Shown: one piece after another, positions 15,201 to 23,879 of the stretch
Numbering within the stretch: the stretch's first letter is position 1
How the letters are laid out: every line of letters starts with the position of its first letter
Origin: Akkermansia muciniphila
Lineage (GTDB): Bacteria > Pseudomonadota > Gammaproteobacteria > Burkholderiales > Burkholderiaceae_C
Direction: 5' to 3'
Assembly (NCBI GenBank): GCA_943331105.2
Contig: CALQKH020000011.1
Span: 1-64,000 of the forward strand
Length of the DNA: 64,000 nt
Program-made: the position numbers and the translations under genes
The notes under the pieces: model-generated
Told to the model about the DNA's origin: nothing
What the model saw: the letters and a program-made list of their open reading frames with translations, nothing else
The model's database searches: none

Positions 15201-17483
15201 CCACGGGGGATTGGCTTTTTTGTCCAAGCTGCTGGCTTTGTAGACCTGGTGGCGGGCACCAATGAGGCTGTTCCCGTTGAACAGCTGGTATCCAAACCAA
15301 GGCACTCGAGCGGGTTTGGGCTGACCTTGGGCATCGGTTTCGCCATAGATGGCGTTGAGCCAGATGGACACTTCGGCCAACTCCACGGCCACGGGGTTCA
15401 AGTCCACGCCGTACACATTGCGGTCGGCCAGGTACATGCGCACCTTTTGCAGCTCTTGCGGGTAGTCGTCGTGGGGGATGCGGGTTTTGAGTTCGGCTTG
15501 CTTGCGCTCCAAATACGCTTCGGCCAGTTGGTTGACGCCTTCGTTCAAGAATGCGGCGCTGCCCATGGCGGGCTCGCACACCGTGAGCGTGAGGATGTCG
15601 TCGGCGCACTGCACGCGGTCGCTGCCCAGCAGTTCTTTGAGCGCGTATTTGACCAAGCACTGGGTGAGCACTTGGGGGGTGTAGTAACTGGCGCTTTTTT
15701 GGCGGTCGCGCCCGGCGAGGCGGTAGACAAAGCTGCCACGCGGGTGTTTGCGCAGTTGGCGGTGACCGGCTTCGTTGACGTCGTAAACCTTTTCGTCGTC
15801 GGTGTAGTCGCCCAAGCGGCTGGCGGGCACGAACCAGGCGTTGTCGAGTTTGTCGTCGCCGTTGGTCTCGGCGCTGCGGCCACTGACTGAGCTGTCATTG
15901 GGGCTGTCGTCGTCGTTGTCTTCGTCGTCACCTTCACCATCGCCGCCGTCTGTGGTGCTGCCTTTCTTTTTGCCGGGTTTGACTTCGTACAGGTCTTCGG
16001 CGGCAAAGAAGCCACGGTAGCTGAGCAGGGCTTCGTACACCGCGCCCAGCTGGTTGATGGACAGCAGCTGGTAGCTGACGCGGCCCCGCTTGCCCCGCCC
16101 CCGGCCACGGGTGAGCGACATGAGGCGGATGATGGTTTGCCACACATGGTTGGGGAACTGCACCTTGGCCAGCAGGGGCATGGTGGTTTCGTCAAACAGG
16201 CGGCTGTCGAGCGGGGCCAGGGCGAAGGTGTCTTTGGCACCGGCCAAGCTGTGGATGTCTTGCTGGCTAGACAGGCCGCAGCCTTGGGCCACGAGTTTGA
16301 ACAGGCGGCGCAGAGTTTTGTCGAAGTAAACGCCGTCGTGGGCTGCGGGAGTGTTGAGCTTTTTCAGCTCCAGGTCGCGCAGGCTCTCCAGGCTGTAGCC
16401 CTTGAGGTAGACCTCGCTTTTGGATATGGGCACGTAGCCCAACTCGGGTCGCGCCTCGATGTAGAACATGAAGAGCAGGCGGTAGACCATGCGCAGGCAT
16501 TCGAGGCTGAGGTCGGCGGGGTCGAGCTGGTCTTTGCCGCTGAAGAAGCCTTTTTTGCTATCGCTGGCTTGTTGGCGCAGTTGGTTGGCGGCTTCATTGC
16601 CCAGCAGTTCGATGGCTTCGCGCAGGGCGTGCTTGAGGTCTTCGCTCACACCAAAGGCGTGTTTGTGGGCGTTTTCGTCCAGGCTCTCCAGCAAGCTGTT
16701 GCCCTGGCCGGGGGCCAAGCTGCTTTGGTGCAGCAAGGCGGCAGCGGCTTGCAGGGTGGCCGGGTCTTTGCGGTCGAGGATTTCGGCCCAGTCAAAACGC
16801 AGGGCGCGGTTTTGCGGCCACTTGTAGCGGTCGAGCAGCAGCCATTGGTCCAGGCCCACAAGCAGCACATAACGCGGTGCCAGGTCGGCGCCGAACAGGG
16901 CTTCAGAAACGAGGCTGTCCCAGCCCTCGCCCACCAACGGCGCGGGCACATCGGCCCCGGCGTAGTGCAGGCGGGTTAAGGTGTGGTCAAGCAGGTCTTC
17001 GCCTTCTTGCCCGGGTTGGTAAGCGGGGGCAATGGCCAGTTGCGGGGGGTGCAGTGCCAGCTGTGCGGCAGTGGTTTGGCTGCTGGCGTCTTTGGCCAGC
17101 AGGCTCCACAGGGGTATGGCCTGCCCAGCCACCAGTTCTACCGGGCGCTGGGCGGCATCGTGCTGGATGCTGTAGCCCAGGGCTTGCAACAAGCCGGTTT
17201 GCAGCTGGGTGAACAGCGCGAGTTTTTCGGCGTCGTCTTTGGCGCGGGTGATCTGGCCGCGCAGGGCAAACCATTTTTGTGCCCAGGCTTGCAGGCGTTT
17301 GTGGGGGGCGCGGTGTTGTTCGTGATCTTGGGCATCGCTGGTGTGGTCGGCCTCTGCGGCTTCCCAAGCGTCGAGCTTGGCTTTGATGTCGCCTTTGAAG
17401 ACTTCGGCCAGGTAGTGGTGGCTGTAAAACTCGTTTTCGTTGGCAATGCCAGCGAAGGTTTGGACGGCGTCGAGGACGGGCAT
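12291..17483 (-). CDS. large Eco57I/PglX/DrmMI-like DNA adenine methyltransferase
   Basis: About 1,730 residues. Methyltransferase motif I (VCEPAMGSAAF) lies near residue 638, and motif IV NPPW (ILGNPPWLKVEW) near 1050, identifying an N6-adenine methylase of the Eco57I/PglX/DrmMI type. An acidic low-complexity linker (GGDGEGDDEDNDDDSPND) sits near 510-530. The C-terminal 500 residues probably hold target recognition. No PD-(D/E)xK nuclease was evident by eye in the N-terminal 400 residues. The ATG at 17483, two bases after the helicase stop and behind GGAG, is preferred to the ATG at 17510. The gene probably marks host DNA for a DISARM/BREX-like module; this role is inferred. Confidence 0.82.
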   Translation of the reverse strand: MPVLDAVQTFAGIANENEFYSHHYLAEVFKGDIKAKLDAWEAAEADHTSDAQDHEQHRAPHKRLQAWAQKWFALRGQITRAKDDAEKLALFTQLQTGLLQALGYSIQHDAAQRPVELVAGQAIPLWSLLAKDASSQTTAAQLALHPPQLAIAPAYQPGQEGEDLLDHTLTRLHYAGADVPAPLVGEGWDSLVSEALFGADLAPRYVLLVGLDQWLLLDRYKWPQNRALRFDWAEILDRKDPATLQAAAALLHQSSLAPGQGNSLLESLDENAHKHAFGVSEDLKHALREAIELLGNEAANQLRQQASDSKKGFFSGKDQLDPADLSLECLRMVYRLLFMFYIEARPELGYVPISKSEVYLKGYSLESLRDLELKKLNTPAAHDGVYFDKTLRRLFKLVAQGCGLSSQQDIHSLAGAKDTFALAPLDSRLFDETTMPLLAKVQFPNHVWQTIIRLMSLTRGRGRGKRGRVSYQLLSINQLGAVYEALLSYRGFFAAEDLYEVKPGKKKGSTTDGGDGEGDDEDNDDDSPNDSSVSGRSAETNGDDKLDNAWFVPASRLGDYTDDEKVYDVNEAGHRQLRKHPRGSFVYRLAGRDRQKSASYYTPQVLTQCLVKYALKELLGSDRVQCADDILTLTVCEPAMGSAAFLNEGVNQLAEAYLERKQAELKTRIPHDDYPQELQKVRMYLADRNVYGVDLNPVAVELAEVSIWLNAIYGETDAQGQPKPARVPWFGYQLFNGNSLIGARHQVYKASSLDKKANPPWHEEAPRRATAQQPRQPDEIWHFLLPDPGMADYTDKTAKALYKEEFDSLKSWRNAIKKPLEPHELARLQQLSTRVQELWKEHTKALARDRARTEDQLTVWPHASKAAVPGTSPGTPNDARAETITRAQKEAIRKQGLFNEDGDLATPFRRLKLVMDYWCALWFWPITGAKQLPSREEWWLEVGAILEGNIVDIGQQPGLDLIPTEPEAPQVIFPEVQGSLDGFETQLPLSQAADQPNLHDKLGQLRIGKLRQHFPRIALVEAVATNRKFMHWELCFADVLLQRGGFDLILGNPPWLKVEWNESGILGERNPVFAVRKISASDLAKLRAEAFDQFAGLQQAWTEELQEAEGTQNFLNAVQNYPLLKGVQTNLYKCFMPLAWNLNSAKGVSALLHPEGPYDDPKGGGLREALYSRLRRHFQFVNELALFAEVHHLTKYSVNIYGPPQDQPSFDQLANLFAPATVDACYLHEGQGVVGGYKNEQGQWNTSGHRDRIVKVNENALVTFAQLYDEPGTPPRRARLPALHAGALSSVLGKLAAYPRRLADLGENYFSTVMFDEAYAQKDGTIARRHTSDSGFAVTPEDWVLSGPHFFLANLFNKTPRKICTANGHYDVIDLETLPDDYLPRTNYLPMADKIEYLSRTPRVSWRAEGETQGQPVTDFYRYVSRKMVGASSERTLCGAVMPPKSAHIDGAFSIAFRENSHLIATSAWWVSLPLDFLLKSTGKSNFRGDTADQMPVPSDSHEKDSRLFARYQSLFSLTRHYAPLWEEVFDLEFAEQCWSQPDNPRLQQDFWQNLTRDWTRHCALRSDYARRMALVEIDVLVAQALGLTLDELQLIYRVQFPVMQGYERDTWYDIKGRIVFTNSKGLIGVGLPRKGSRTTPKTRITTPDGKTKDGNHGWEDLYKDGEFKVEDGTTIAMTVTDDTLPGGPRQVTRTYTAPFARANREEDYRTAWAFFESGAPSEKAPTIQN

Positions 17484-17485
17484 GT

Positions 17486-20446
17486 TCAGGCTCCAGCAGT
17501 GGGGTTGCACACGGCGGCCAGCACCTGTATCCAGGGCTTGGGCTCAGTCGTCAGGGTGTCTTGCACCCACTGGCGGTAGTCGTCAAACACGCGGCCAATT
17601 TGGCGAGTGCGGTTTTCGAGGCGGCTGCGTTTGACGGTTTCGATTTGGTTTTCGAATCGCAGCTCCAGCTGGACGATTTGTTTGTCTTGCAGGAGCTTGA
17701 GTTCGGCCAGGGTGGCTTGCAGCCGGGCATCGAGCTGAGCGGCAAATTGCTTTTGCTGCTGCGCCATGAAGGCGAGCATGGTGGCTACGGCACCGGGCAA
17801 GGCGGCTTGCATGGGGGAGGCGACAGACTGGTAAGCCGCGCCCTGCCCCCGGTTGGCCAGGCGGTTGGCTTGCAGGCCAGCACGGGTGGCAAAGGTTTCA
17901 AATGCTTCGAGCTGGAATGCGCCTTGCTCGCCCACGCGGGTGGCGACTTGCCATTCGACCATGAGGGGCTGGCCTTTGCGGTTGGGCACCAGGCTCATGA
18001 GCACAAAGGCTTGTTCACCCGGCTGCAGCTGGGCGCTGAGCAGCAAGGGGGCGCTGTGACGGCCAAACTGACTGAGTACGCGGTCGCCCAGCCATTCCAT
18101 GATGGGGTGCTGCGCCCACAGGTAATGCAGCTGGGGCCAGGTGTCTTCTTCGGCGCGGGCTTGGCGGGCTTTTTCGATGGCTTCGGCCACGCGGTCGCGG
18201 TTGGCGCACAGGGCATACAGGTCGCTGTCGGCCTGGGCCTCGCGGGGCAATTGGCGCAGGCGGTCTTGCAGGTCCAGCGGGGCGGTGATGCTGATGATTT
18301 GTTCTTCAGCGGCTTGGGTCCACTGGCACACCGGGGTGGCCTGGTTGATTTGCGTGAGCGCGGTGGTGGCGTAGTGGAAGTCGTTGTCGAACAGCGACAG
18401 CGGATTATGGATGTGGTCGAGGCTGGAGGCTGTTTTGGCTGCGCTGGTTGCAGCGCTTGTGCTGGCGTCTGAACTGGTGGCGTCTGCGCCGCCGCCAAAC
18501 AGGGTGAGCAACCAGTCGCCTTCGTTGTCTTGGGTGTTGCTGGCGGCTTGGTCCAGAGTGGTTTCGACTTGTTCGGGGCTCAGGCCTTCGGCCATGAAAC
18601 CACCGACTTTTTCGGCTTCTTTTTCGGGGTCGAACACGTTCAGGAAGGCCGAAGGATCGCCCAGGTTTTTGTTGGCCTGATCGTCTTTGTTTTGCAGGAT
18701 TTCCAGAATACGCAGGTCGCCCTTGATGTGTTCGGTCACGGCTTCGGTGAACAGGTACACGATGTGGGGCTGGTGCTTTTGGCCGTAGCGGTCCACACGG
18801 CCGTTGCGCTGCTGGAAGACCATGAGCGACCAAGGCAGGTCGAAGTGAACCAAGCGGTGGCTGAAGTAATGCAGGTTTAGGCCTTCGCTGGCCACGTCGG
18901 AACACAGGAGCACGCGGATCGGGTCGTCTTGGCGACCAAAGCGCTCGACCATTTCTTGCTGCTCGGTGTCGGGCATGCCGCCGTGCAGGATATCGAGCTG
19001 TTTGTCTTTGAGCTTGAGGTCTTTGGCCAGCTGCTTTTGCAGCCAGTGCAGGGTTTCAATGCGCTCGGAGAACACCACCAGCCGGTCGGCGGGGTCTTGG
19101 TTGTTCCAGCCAAAGTCAGCACTTTGCAAGTGGGCCAACAGACGCTGGTATTTGCTGAAGCCTGCTGCGCTGGCGTCTTGGGTGATGGGTTGCAGCGTGG
19201 CGATGAAGTCTTGCAGGTGGGCGATTTCGGTGCCCTCTTCTGCAGTCGGGGCCGATTTTTGCTGGAGCAACTGGATTCGCTTGTTGGCCGATTCGAGCGC
19301 GGCAGCGGGGCTGGAGAACAAACCTTTTTGCATTGCAACGCGTTGCAGTTGCTGCTGCTTGCCGCCTTTGTGTTGGCCGTTTTGCGTAAAGGGAATAGCC
19401 AGTAAGGCACGGTAGGCGGCTTCTTCTTGGGCGCTAGCGGCTTGGCGCAGGCAGGTGGTGACCCGCTCTTGGAAGTCGGACGTGACTTGATCCTTGATGT
19501 TGTGCTTGAAACGACGGATGACCAGGCCTTTGTTTTTGAAGTCGTCGGGCGTGTAGTCGTCCGGGTCAGAAATGGCGGTCGGGTCAAGCAGCGACATAAG
19601 CGAGGCAAAGCTGCGGGCTGACCCGTCGTGCGGTGTGGCTGACAAGAGGATGAGCGTGTCGGACCGGGTGGCCAGCAGGCGGGCGAGCTTGGCACGTTTG
19701 GCCAGGCCCATTTCGCCAGCGCGGGCGGCGACGTTGTGGCATTCGTCGATGACGATCATGTCCCACCAGGCGTTTTCCAAATAGTTACGGTACTCCAGAT
19801 TGCTTTTGAGCGTGTCGATGGAGATGATGCTGCGATCGAAATGGTTGAAAGGGTTGTGGTTGGCCGGGATGCGGTTGCGAACGCGTGCCAGGCCCATCGA
19901 ATCAAGCCGGACCAAGGGAATAGAAAAACGGCTCCACCATTCTTTTTGGAACTGGGTGAGCATGGCTTTTTGGGTGACCACCAAAATGCGCTTGCCGCGA
20001 CCGCGCTGGATCAGTTCGGTGGCCAAGATGCCTGCCTCAAGGGTTTTGCCCAGACCGACCGAGTCGGCAATCAAGATGCGGGCGCGGGGCTGTTGCAGGG
20101 CTTGCAAGGCCGGATCGAGCTGGTAAGGCACGACATTCATCACACCCCGATGGCCCAAGTGGATGCGCGTGTCGTTGGGCACGGTACGCCTGCGCTGGCT
20201 CTCTAAATAGAGCATGGTGGCGTTGTATTTGGGGCTGTCGTCGGGAACCAGCAGGGTTTGGGACGGGTCGAGGATTTCGATGTCGTCTTCAAGTTCCGTG
20301 AGGAACAGCGCCGATTGGCCCCGCACCAGCTCCGAGATGCCGTCGCAAGTGAGCAGCCAACCGCCGTCAGCAGAGGGGTCAACGCGGCGAATCAGCCATT
20401 CTTCGTCTCGGATCAAGGCGCGGGCGCCGGGGGCAAGCTGGGTCAT
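17486..20446 (-). CDS. DrmD-like SNF2-family helicase
   Basis: 986 residues. SF2/SNF2 motifs in order: Walker A DSVGLGKT at 128-135, motif Ia region VVTQKAMLTQFQKEW near 155, DECH box at 234-237, LLSATPHDGS near 270, then the C-terminal helicase domain with LVVFSERIETLHWL, LLCSDVASEGLNLH and QRNGRVDRYGQ. The last ~130 residues are a charged coiled coil. This layout matches DrmD of class 1 DISARM and related RapA-like defence helicases, which are usually paired with an adenine methylase, as here. It is the first gene of the tightly packed defence operon. The DrmD assignment by eye is likely but not certain. Confidence 0.8.
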   Translation of the reverse strand: MTQLAPGARALIRDEEWLIRRVDPSADGGWLLTCDGISELVRGQSALFLTELEDDIEILDPSQTLLVPDDSPKYNATMLYLESQRRRTVPNDTRIHLGHRGVMNVVPYQLDPALQALQQPRARILIADSVGLGKTLEAGILATELIQRGRGKRILVVTQKAMLTQFQKEWWSRFSIPLVRLDSMGLARVRNRIPANHNPFNHFDRSIISIDTLKSNLEYRNYLENAWWDMIVIDECHNVAARAGEMGLAKRAKLARLLATRSDTLILLSATPHDGSARSFASLMSLLDPTAISDPDDYTPDDFKNKGLVIRRFKHNIKDQVTSDFQERVTTCLRQAASAQEEAAYRALLAIPFTQNGQHKGGKQQQLQRVAMQKGLFSSPAAALESANKRIQLLQQKSAPTAEEGTEIAHLQDFIATLQPITQDASAAGFSKYQRLLAHLQSADFGWNNQDPADRLVVFSERIETLHWLQKQLAKDLKLKDKQLDILHGGMPDTEQQEMVERFGRQDDPIRVLLCSDVASEGLNLHYFSHRLVHFDLPWSLMVFQQRNGRVDRYGQKHQPHIVYLFTEAVTEHIKGDLRILEILQNKDDQANKNLGDPSAFLNVFDPEKEAEKVGGFMAEGLSPEQVETTLDQAASNTQDNEGDWLLTLFGGGADATSSDASTSAATSAAKTASSLDHIHNPLSLFDNDFHYATTALTQINQATPVCQWTQAAEEQIISITAPLDLQDRLRQLPREAQADSDLYALCANRDRVAEAIEKARQARAEEDTWPQLHYLWAQHPIMEWLGDRVLSQFGRHSAPLLLSAQLQPGEQAFVLMSLVPNRKGQPLMVEWQVATRVGEQGAFQLEAFETFATRAGLQANRLANRGQGAAYQSVASPMQAALPGAVATMLAFMAQQQKQFAAQLDARLQATLAELKLLQDKQIVQLELRFENQIETVKRSRLENRTRQIGRVFDDYRQWVQDTLTTEPKPWIQVLAAVCNPTAGA

Positions 20447-20559
20447 TGGTGCTTAAATTTTGTATTGACTGATTTTTGCTTAAAAAGAGGAGGTTATCTG
20501 GCTGGGGGCTGGCCTTTTTTGCCACTATCTGGTTTTTGAGCCGTCCATGATCTGTCGAC

Positions 20560-21693
20560 TTAACGCCAATATCCCTTGCGCGAGTAAATCCCCTCCTCCG
20601 TTGCCCTTGCATCGTAAAAGTGTCCTGTCGGCTCAAAGCCTAGCCAAGGGCCGGGGTTTAGCACCAGTCTCTCAAAATGGTTGTTGCGCAATGCTGCCTC
20701 TGCTTCGGGCAAAGAATCAAAGCTCAATGAATCTACAACAGCACTGCGACCTTTTATTTGTTTCAGCTTGAAACCGTTAGGCCGAAGGGCAGTGCCCAAG
20801 TCGTGAAAAAAGTAAACAACCGCCCCTGAAGGGTTTTGGGGCTCAATCAAGGCCCAGTTGTGCGACATCATTCCCAGCACTTTGACCCACCAATCTCTGT
20901 TGTTGACCTGAAACAGGGGTGGGTCAAATGAGTCCTCACCCAGAAATTGCGGCACTTCGGTTGGGTGGCGGCGGGCTTGCCATGCCCAAGCGAATTCAAT
21001 GTCGCCGTCATCCCGGTTGGGCGCGAGGATGAAGGGTTGGTCATCCTGCCGTTCGATCGCCTGCATGATTTGCTCTGCTTGAGCTTCAGCTTCGGCGCTG
21101 AAATCGTGGTCCAAAACGGCGGCTGCTGCAGCGAATTGCCCCAGTTCCCGCAGCATTTCGGCCTTGATGAGGATGGCATCATCCTCTTCTGTATCCCACA
21201 GCATCAAGAGTGATTGAAGGTTTTGAGCTTCTGCAGCAGAAAGATTTCGGGGTGAGTCCATCCGCTCGTCGTTGACACGGTGCCAGGCATAAAGGCGCAA
21301 ACGCTCTTCGTTCTCAGCCATTTTGTGGCTCTGGACATATTCCAAACACTGGGTGTTTGATGCCAGTTCGTAGTGGGGGACATCCTTGTATTGTTGAGCC
21401 AAGGCTTCTTGAGCCTTTTTACTGGCCACTTCTTCAGGCGTCGGCTCCCCCAGAAAGCCCCAACCTGGAAAGTAGTTCCTGAACTCAATGGCGTGCTTTG
21501 CACCCAGCATGCAAAACAGGGCTTGGCAGTGAGGGCAGACGACCAAAGGCGGCGTCTGCGGCAACATGCGGGCCTTCATCTGGCCGTCCGAGCGATATTG
21601 CGCGCCAAAGGTGTTACCCGAAGCAAGCGTCCTGCGCGAAAACAAGCCAAAGCACGAACCACAACTGTATAGACGAATTGGGCCTGGGAGCAT
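20560..21693 (-). CDS. zinc-ribbon protein of unknown function at the head of the defence island
   Basis: 377 residues. The N-terminus has a split zinc ribbon: Cys11/Cys14 (CGSC) and Cys53/Cys56 (CPHC), with a further Cys61. Residues 80-220 are helical and acidic and may contain TPR-like helices (AEMLRELGQFAAAAAVLDHD). The C-terminal 100 residues are mixed alpha/beta with many aromatics. I recognise no family. It lies 113 bp upstream of the DrmD-like gene on the same strand. A copy of the 15-bp palindrome (21734-21748) sits 41 bp before its ATG, so it may be the regulated first gene of the island. Confidence 0.65.
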   Translation of the reverse strand: MLPGPIRLYSCGSCFGLFSRRTLASGNTFGAQYRSDGQMKARMLPQTPPLVVCPHCQALFCMLGAKHAIEFRNYFPGWGFLGEPTPEEVASKKAQEALAQQYKDVPHYELASNTQCLEYVQSHKMAENEERLRLYAWHRVNDERMDSPRNLSAAEAQNLQSLLMLWDTEEDDAILIKAEMLRELGQFAAAAAVLDHDFSAEAEAQAEQIMQAIERQDDQPFILAPNRDDGDIEFAWAWQARRHPTEVPQFLGEDSFDPPLFQVNNRDWWVKVLGMMSHNWALIEPQNPSGAVVYFFHDLGTALRPNGFKLKQIKGRSAVVDSLSFDSLPEAEAALRNNHFERLVLNPGPWLGFEPTGHFYDARATEEGIYSRKGYWR

Positions 21694-21733
21694 GGAAAAT
21701 CCTTTTTTAGCCCCTTATCCTACGAACTCACTG

Positions 21734-21748
21734 GCTCTTCAAATGAGC
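21734..21748. repeat. 15-bp palindrome GCTCTTCAAATGAGC
   Basis: An imperfect palindrome with arms GCTC(T/A)/TGAGC, matching the layout of five further intergenic copies at 22.4 and 25.5-25.7 kb. It lies 41 bp upstream of the zinc-ribbon gene, where an operator would be expected. Confidence 0.5.
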
Positions 21749-21794
21749 TTGTGCCACTGTGCTTGAATACAGTACGCCAAACGAAACCAGACTA

Positions 21795-22303
21795 TCAACC
21801 TGCTGAAGTTCTGCGTTTTTCTCGCCTGAAGGCCGACGGCTCCATGGGCGCTGGGTCTTGCCAAAGGCCAGAGCGATTTTCACGGGCCTGTGTTTCAGCG
21901 CGGTCGTATAGAACACGCTCTTCGATCGACTGCTCGCTTTGGTAATCTTTGTAATGCCAAGCCATACCGCGCTTGACTTGCTCCAAACAAATGTCGATGT
22001 CGCCAAGCATCACCTGCCCCACGGTCCGGCCAAATCGGTCTTTTTTGGACCAATGTACCTGAACTGTTTTTTGTAGACCAACTTCGAAAGCGATTCTTTG
22101 GACTTCTGGCCATAGGCCTGGGCCTTTTCTGGCGCGTCAATGCCTTGCAACCTTATTTTGTGTTGCCGCTTGTCACTGTCCAAGACGGTGATGCTGTCAC
22201 CATCCGACACACCAATTACCAAGCCCTGCAGCACAAAGGTGGCGTTGGCGTTCGTGACCAACAAACCCAGCAAGACCACCACCATTGACAAGAAATTCTT
22301 CAT
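21795..22303 (-). pseudogene. thermonuclease-like (SNase) gene broken by a frameshift
   Basis: The frame from 22303 starts with a signal peptide (MKNFLSMVVVLLGLLVTNANA) and the SNase fold: DGDSITVLDSDKRQHKIRL and GIDAPEKAQAYG. After VYKKQ, near 22065, it runs into FRYIGPKK and stops at 22010. The expected continuation (VHWSKKDRFGRTVGQVML, then DIDICLEQVKRGMAWHY) is found in another frame down to 21795. Inserting one G in CAGTTC would restore the family sequence, so a single-base deletion is the simplest explanation. It could also be a sequencing error. Intact relatives are secreted nucleases. Confidence 0.82.
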
Positions 22304-22371
22304 ACAGGCAGTTTGTCACATGCCTTTGTATTTTTTGCATTTTTAAGTTTTTAGGGCTTGTCTTTTCAGAA

Positions 22372-22386
22372 GCTCATCGCGTGAGC
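22372..22386. repeat. 15-bp palindrome GCTCATCGCGTGAGC
   Basis: Perfect GCTCA/TGAGC arms around a 5-base centre. It lies between the nuclease pseudogene and the secreted protease gene, which are divergent, so it could serve either promoter. Confidence 0.6.
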
Positions 22387-22589
22387 CTGTGATGTCAGAC
22401 CATGGTCAAAAAGATACAAATGCTGCGATCAGGATCAAAAGATGAATGTAGATGCAGCATCAGCCAAAACCTAGGCTGCTTACACTGCACCCGTTATTTA
22501 CGAAATTATCAAATTTAGAGAATTAGATGCCGAGCACATTTTTAGCCATACCTATTGATTTAGTGCGACCGTTGAACGTACGGTCCTCG

Positions 22590-23879
22590 ATGATGAAATT
22601 GACCGCTGTGGTGCTGGTATTTCTGGGCTGGAATTTGGCTTGGGCGCAGGCCAACAACGCCGAGACCTTATTCAAACGCATCAGCCCATCAGTGGTGGTG
22701 GTCAAAACTGAGGTCAGTGGCAATTCGGGTGTGGTCTCCAGCGCCAGTGGCTTCATTACCCATCGCAAAGACTGGGTGGTCACCAATTACCACGCCGTGA
22801 CCGACGCTATCTTTGAAGCCAAGGCGCACAACCTGACCGTACACACTTCAGAAAGAGTCAAGCAAACAGCGCGAGTCATAGCGGTGGACGTACTGAATGA
22901 TTTGGCGATTTTGCATTTGCCATCACCCATCGATGGTCCTTTGTTGGAGCTGCGTGAGGCTTTGCCTGCAAAGGGTGAGAACGGGTTTTCTGTGGGCAAG
23001 CCCGGGTCTTTTGAGTACAGCATCGTCAATGGCTCATTCAATGGCATGCACGATGAGCAGTCCTCGCCCCTGATTGTGTTCAGCGGTGCCATCAACAGCG
23101 GAATGAGCGGCGGGCCCACCTTGGACGCCCGCGGCCGCGTTGTGGGTGTCAATGTGGCCACCAGCACCCGGCACCAGTTGATTGGCTTGGTCATACCCTC
23201 CTCCGCCGTCAGCACTTTGATCAAGCGGACGGCCGAGCAAAGCACCCCAGACAACGCCCAACTGCGGGCTGATATTTCCAAGCAATTGGCATTGTTTGGC
23301 CAGCAACAGCTGCAGCGCCTGGACACTGGCTTGAACAATGTGCGCAGGCTGGGGCCCTTCAATGTTCGGGCCGACTTGGCGGATCAGCAAGTCTGCTCGA
23401 CGGAGATGCAGAACAACACCCAATGGCGCTACAGCGTGGTCAAGCAGACTTGCGAGTCGGCCAGTGGGCTTTACGTGATGGACGAACAGCAGGCTGGCAA
23501 CATCATTTCTGGCTCGTTTTTGTTGCAAGGGCCGGGCCTGACCGATTTGCAAATGGCCAGTCTGGTGGAGCGCAGGCTTTATGGACTGTCTGGCGTCAGC
23601 AAAGCGCCTGTTGACTCAACGCCTTGGCAGTGCTCAGAGCAAAGGGTCAAAGTACCCCACGGCCTGACAGTGCAGCTGCACGCTTGTCGCCGGGCATTGA
23701 CCAAGTTGCCCAATTTGAACGAGTACCGCTTTAGGTACACGCCCTTGGTCAGGGGACCTAACGCGCTGGTTGTGGCCATGGGACTGGACGGATTTGACGA
23801 TGCTACGGCCAAAGCTATCCTGAAAAAGTCCATGTCCAGTCTTGCCTTTGATGCCAACTTTGACAAGGCCAAGCCATGA
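22590..23879 (+). CDS. secreted trypsin-like serine protease with a novel C-terminal domain
   Basis: The frame opens at 22527, but the ATG at 22590 gives a signal peptide (MMKLTAVVLVFLGWNLAWAQA). The mature part has a chymotrypsin/HtrA fold with a visible catalytic triad: His in VVTNYHAVTD, Asp in VLNDLAILHL, and Ser in INSGMSGGP. There is no PDZ domain. Instead, about 190 residues follow with four to six Cys and no family that I recognise. It is predicted to be periplasmic or secreted. Its stop overlaps the start of the next gene by 4 bp, so the membrane protein is its likely partner. Confidence 0.82.
   Translation: MMKLTAVVLVFLGWNLAWAQANNAETLFKRISPSVVVVKTEVSGNSGVVSSASGFITHRKDWVVTNYHAVTDAIFEAKAHNLTVHTSERVKQTARVIAVDVLNDLAILHLPSPIDGPLLELREALPAKGENGFSVGKPGSFEYSIVNGSFNGMHDEQSSPLIVFSGAINSGMSGGPTLDARGRVVGVNVATSTRHQLIGLVIPSSAVSTLIKRTAEQSTPDNAQLRADISKQLALFGQQQLQRLDTGLNNVRRLGPFNVRADLADQQVCSTEMQNNTQWRYSVVKQTCESASGLYVMDEQQAGNIISGSFLLQGPGLTDLQMASLVERRLYGLSGVSKAPVDSTPWQCSEQRVKVPHGLTVQLHACRRALTKLPNLNEYRFRYTPLVRGPNALVVAMGLDGFDDATAKAILKKSMSSLAFDANFDKAKP

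Noticed and set aside
12411..20200. Many long open frames on the plus strand inside the G+C-rich methylase and helicase genes
   Set aside because: They lie fully opposite genes with clear motifs, have low-complexity Gly/Val/Ala-rich translations, and no ribosome sites or family patterns.
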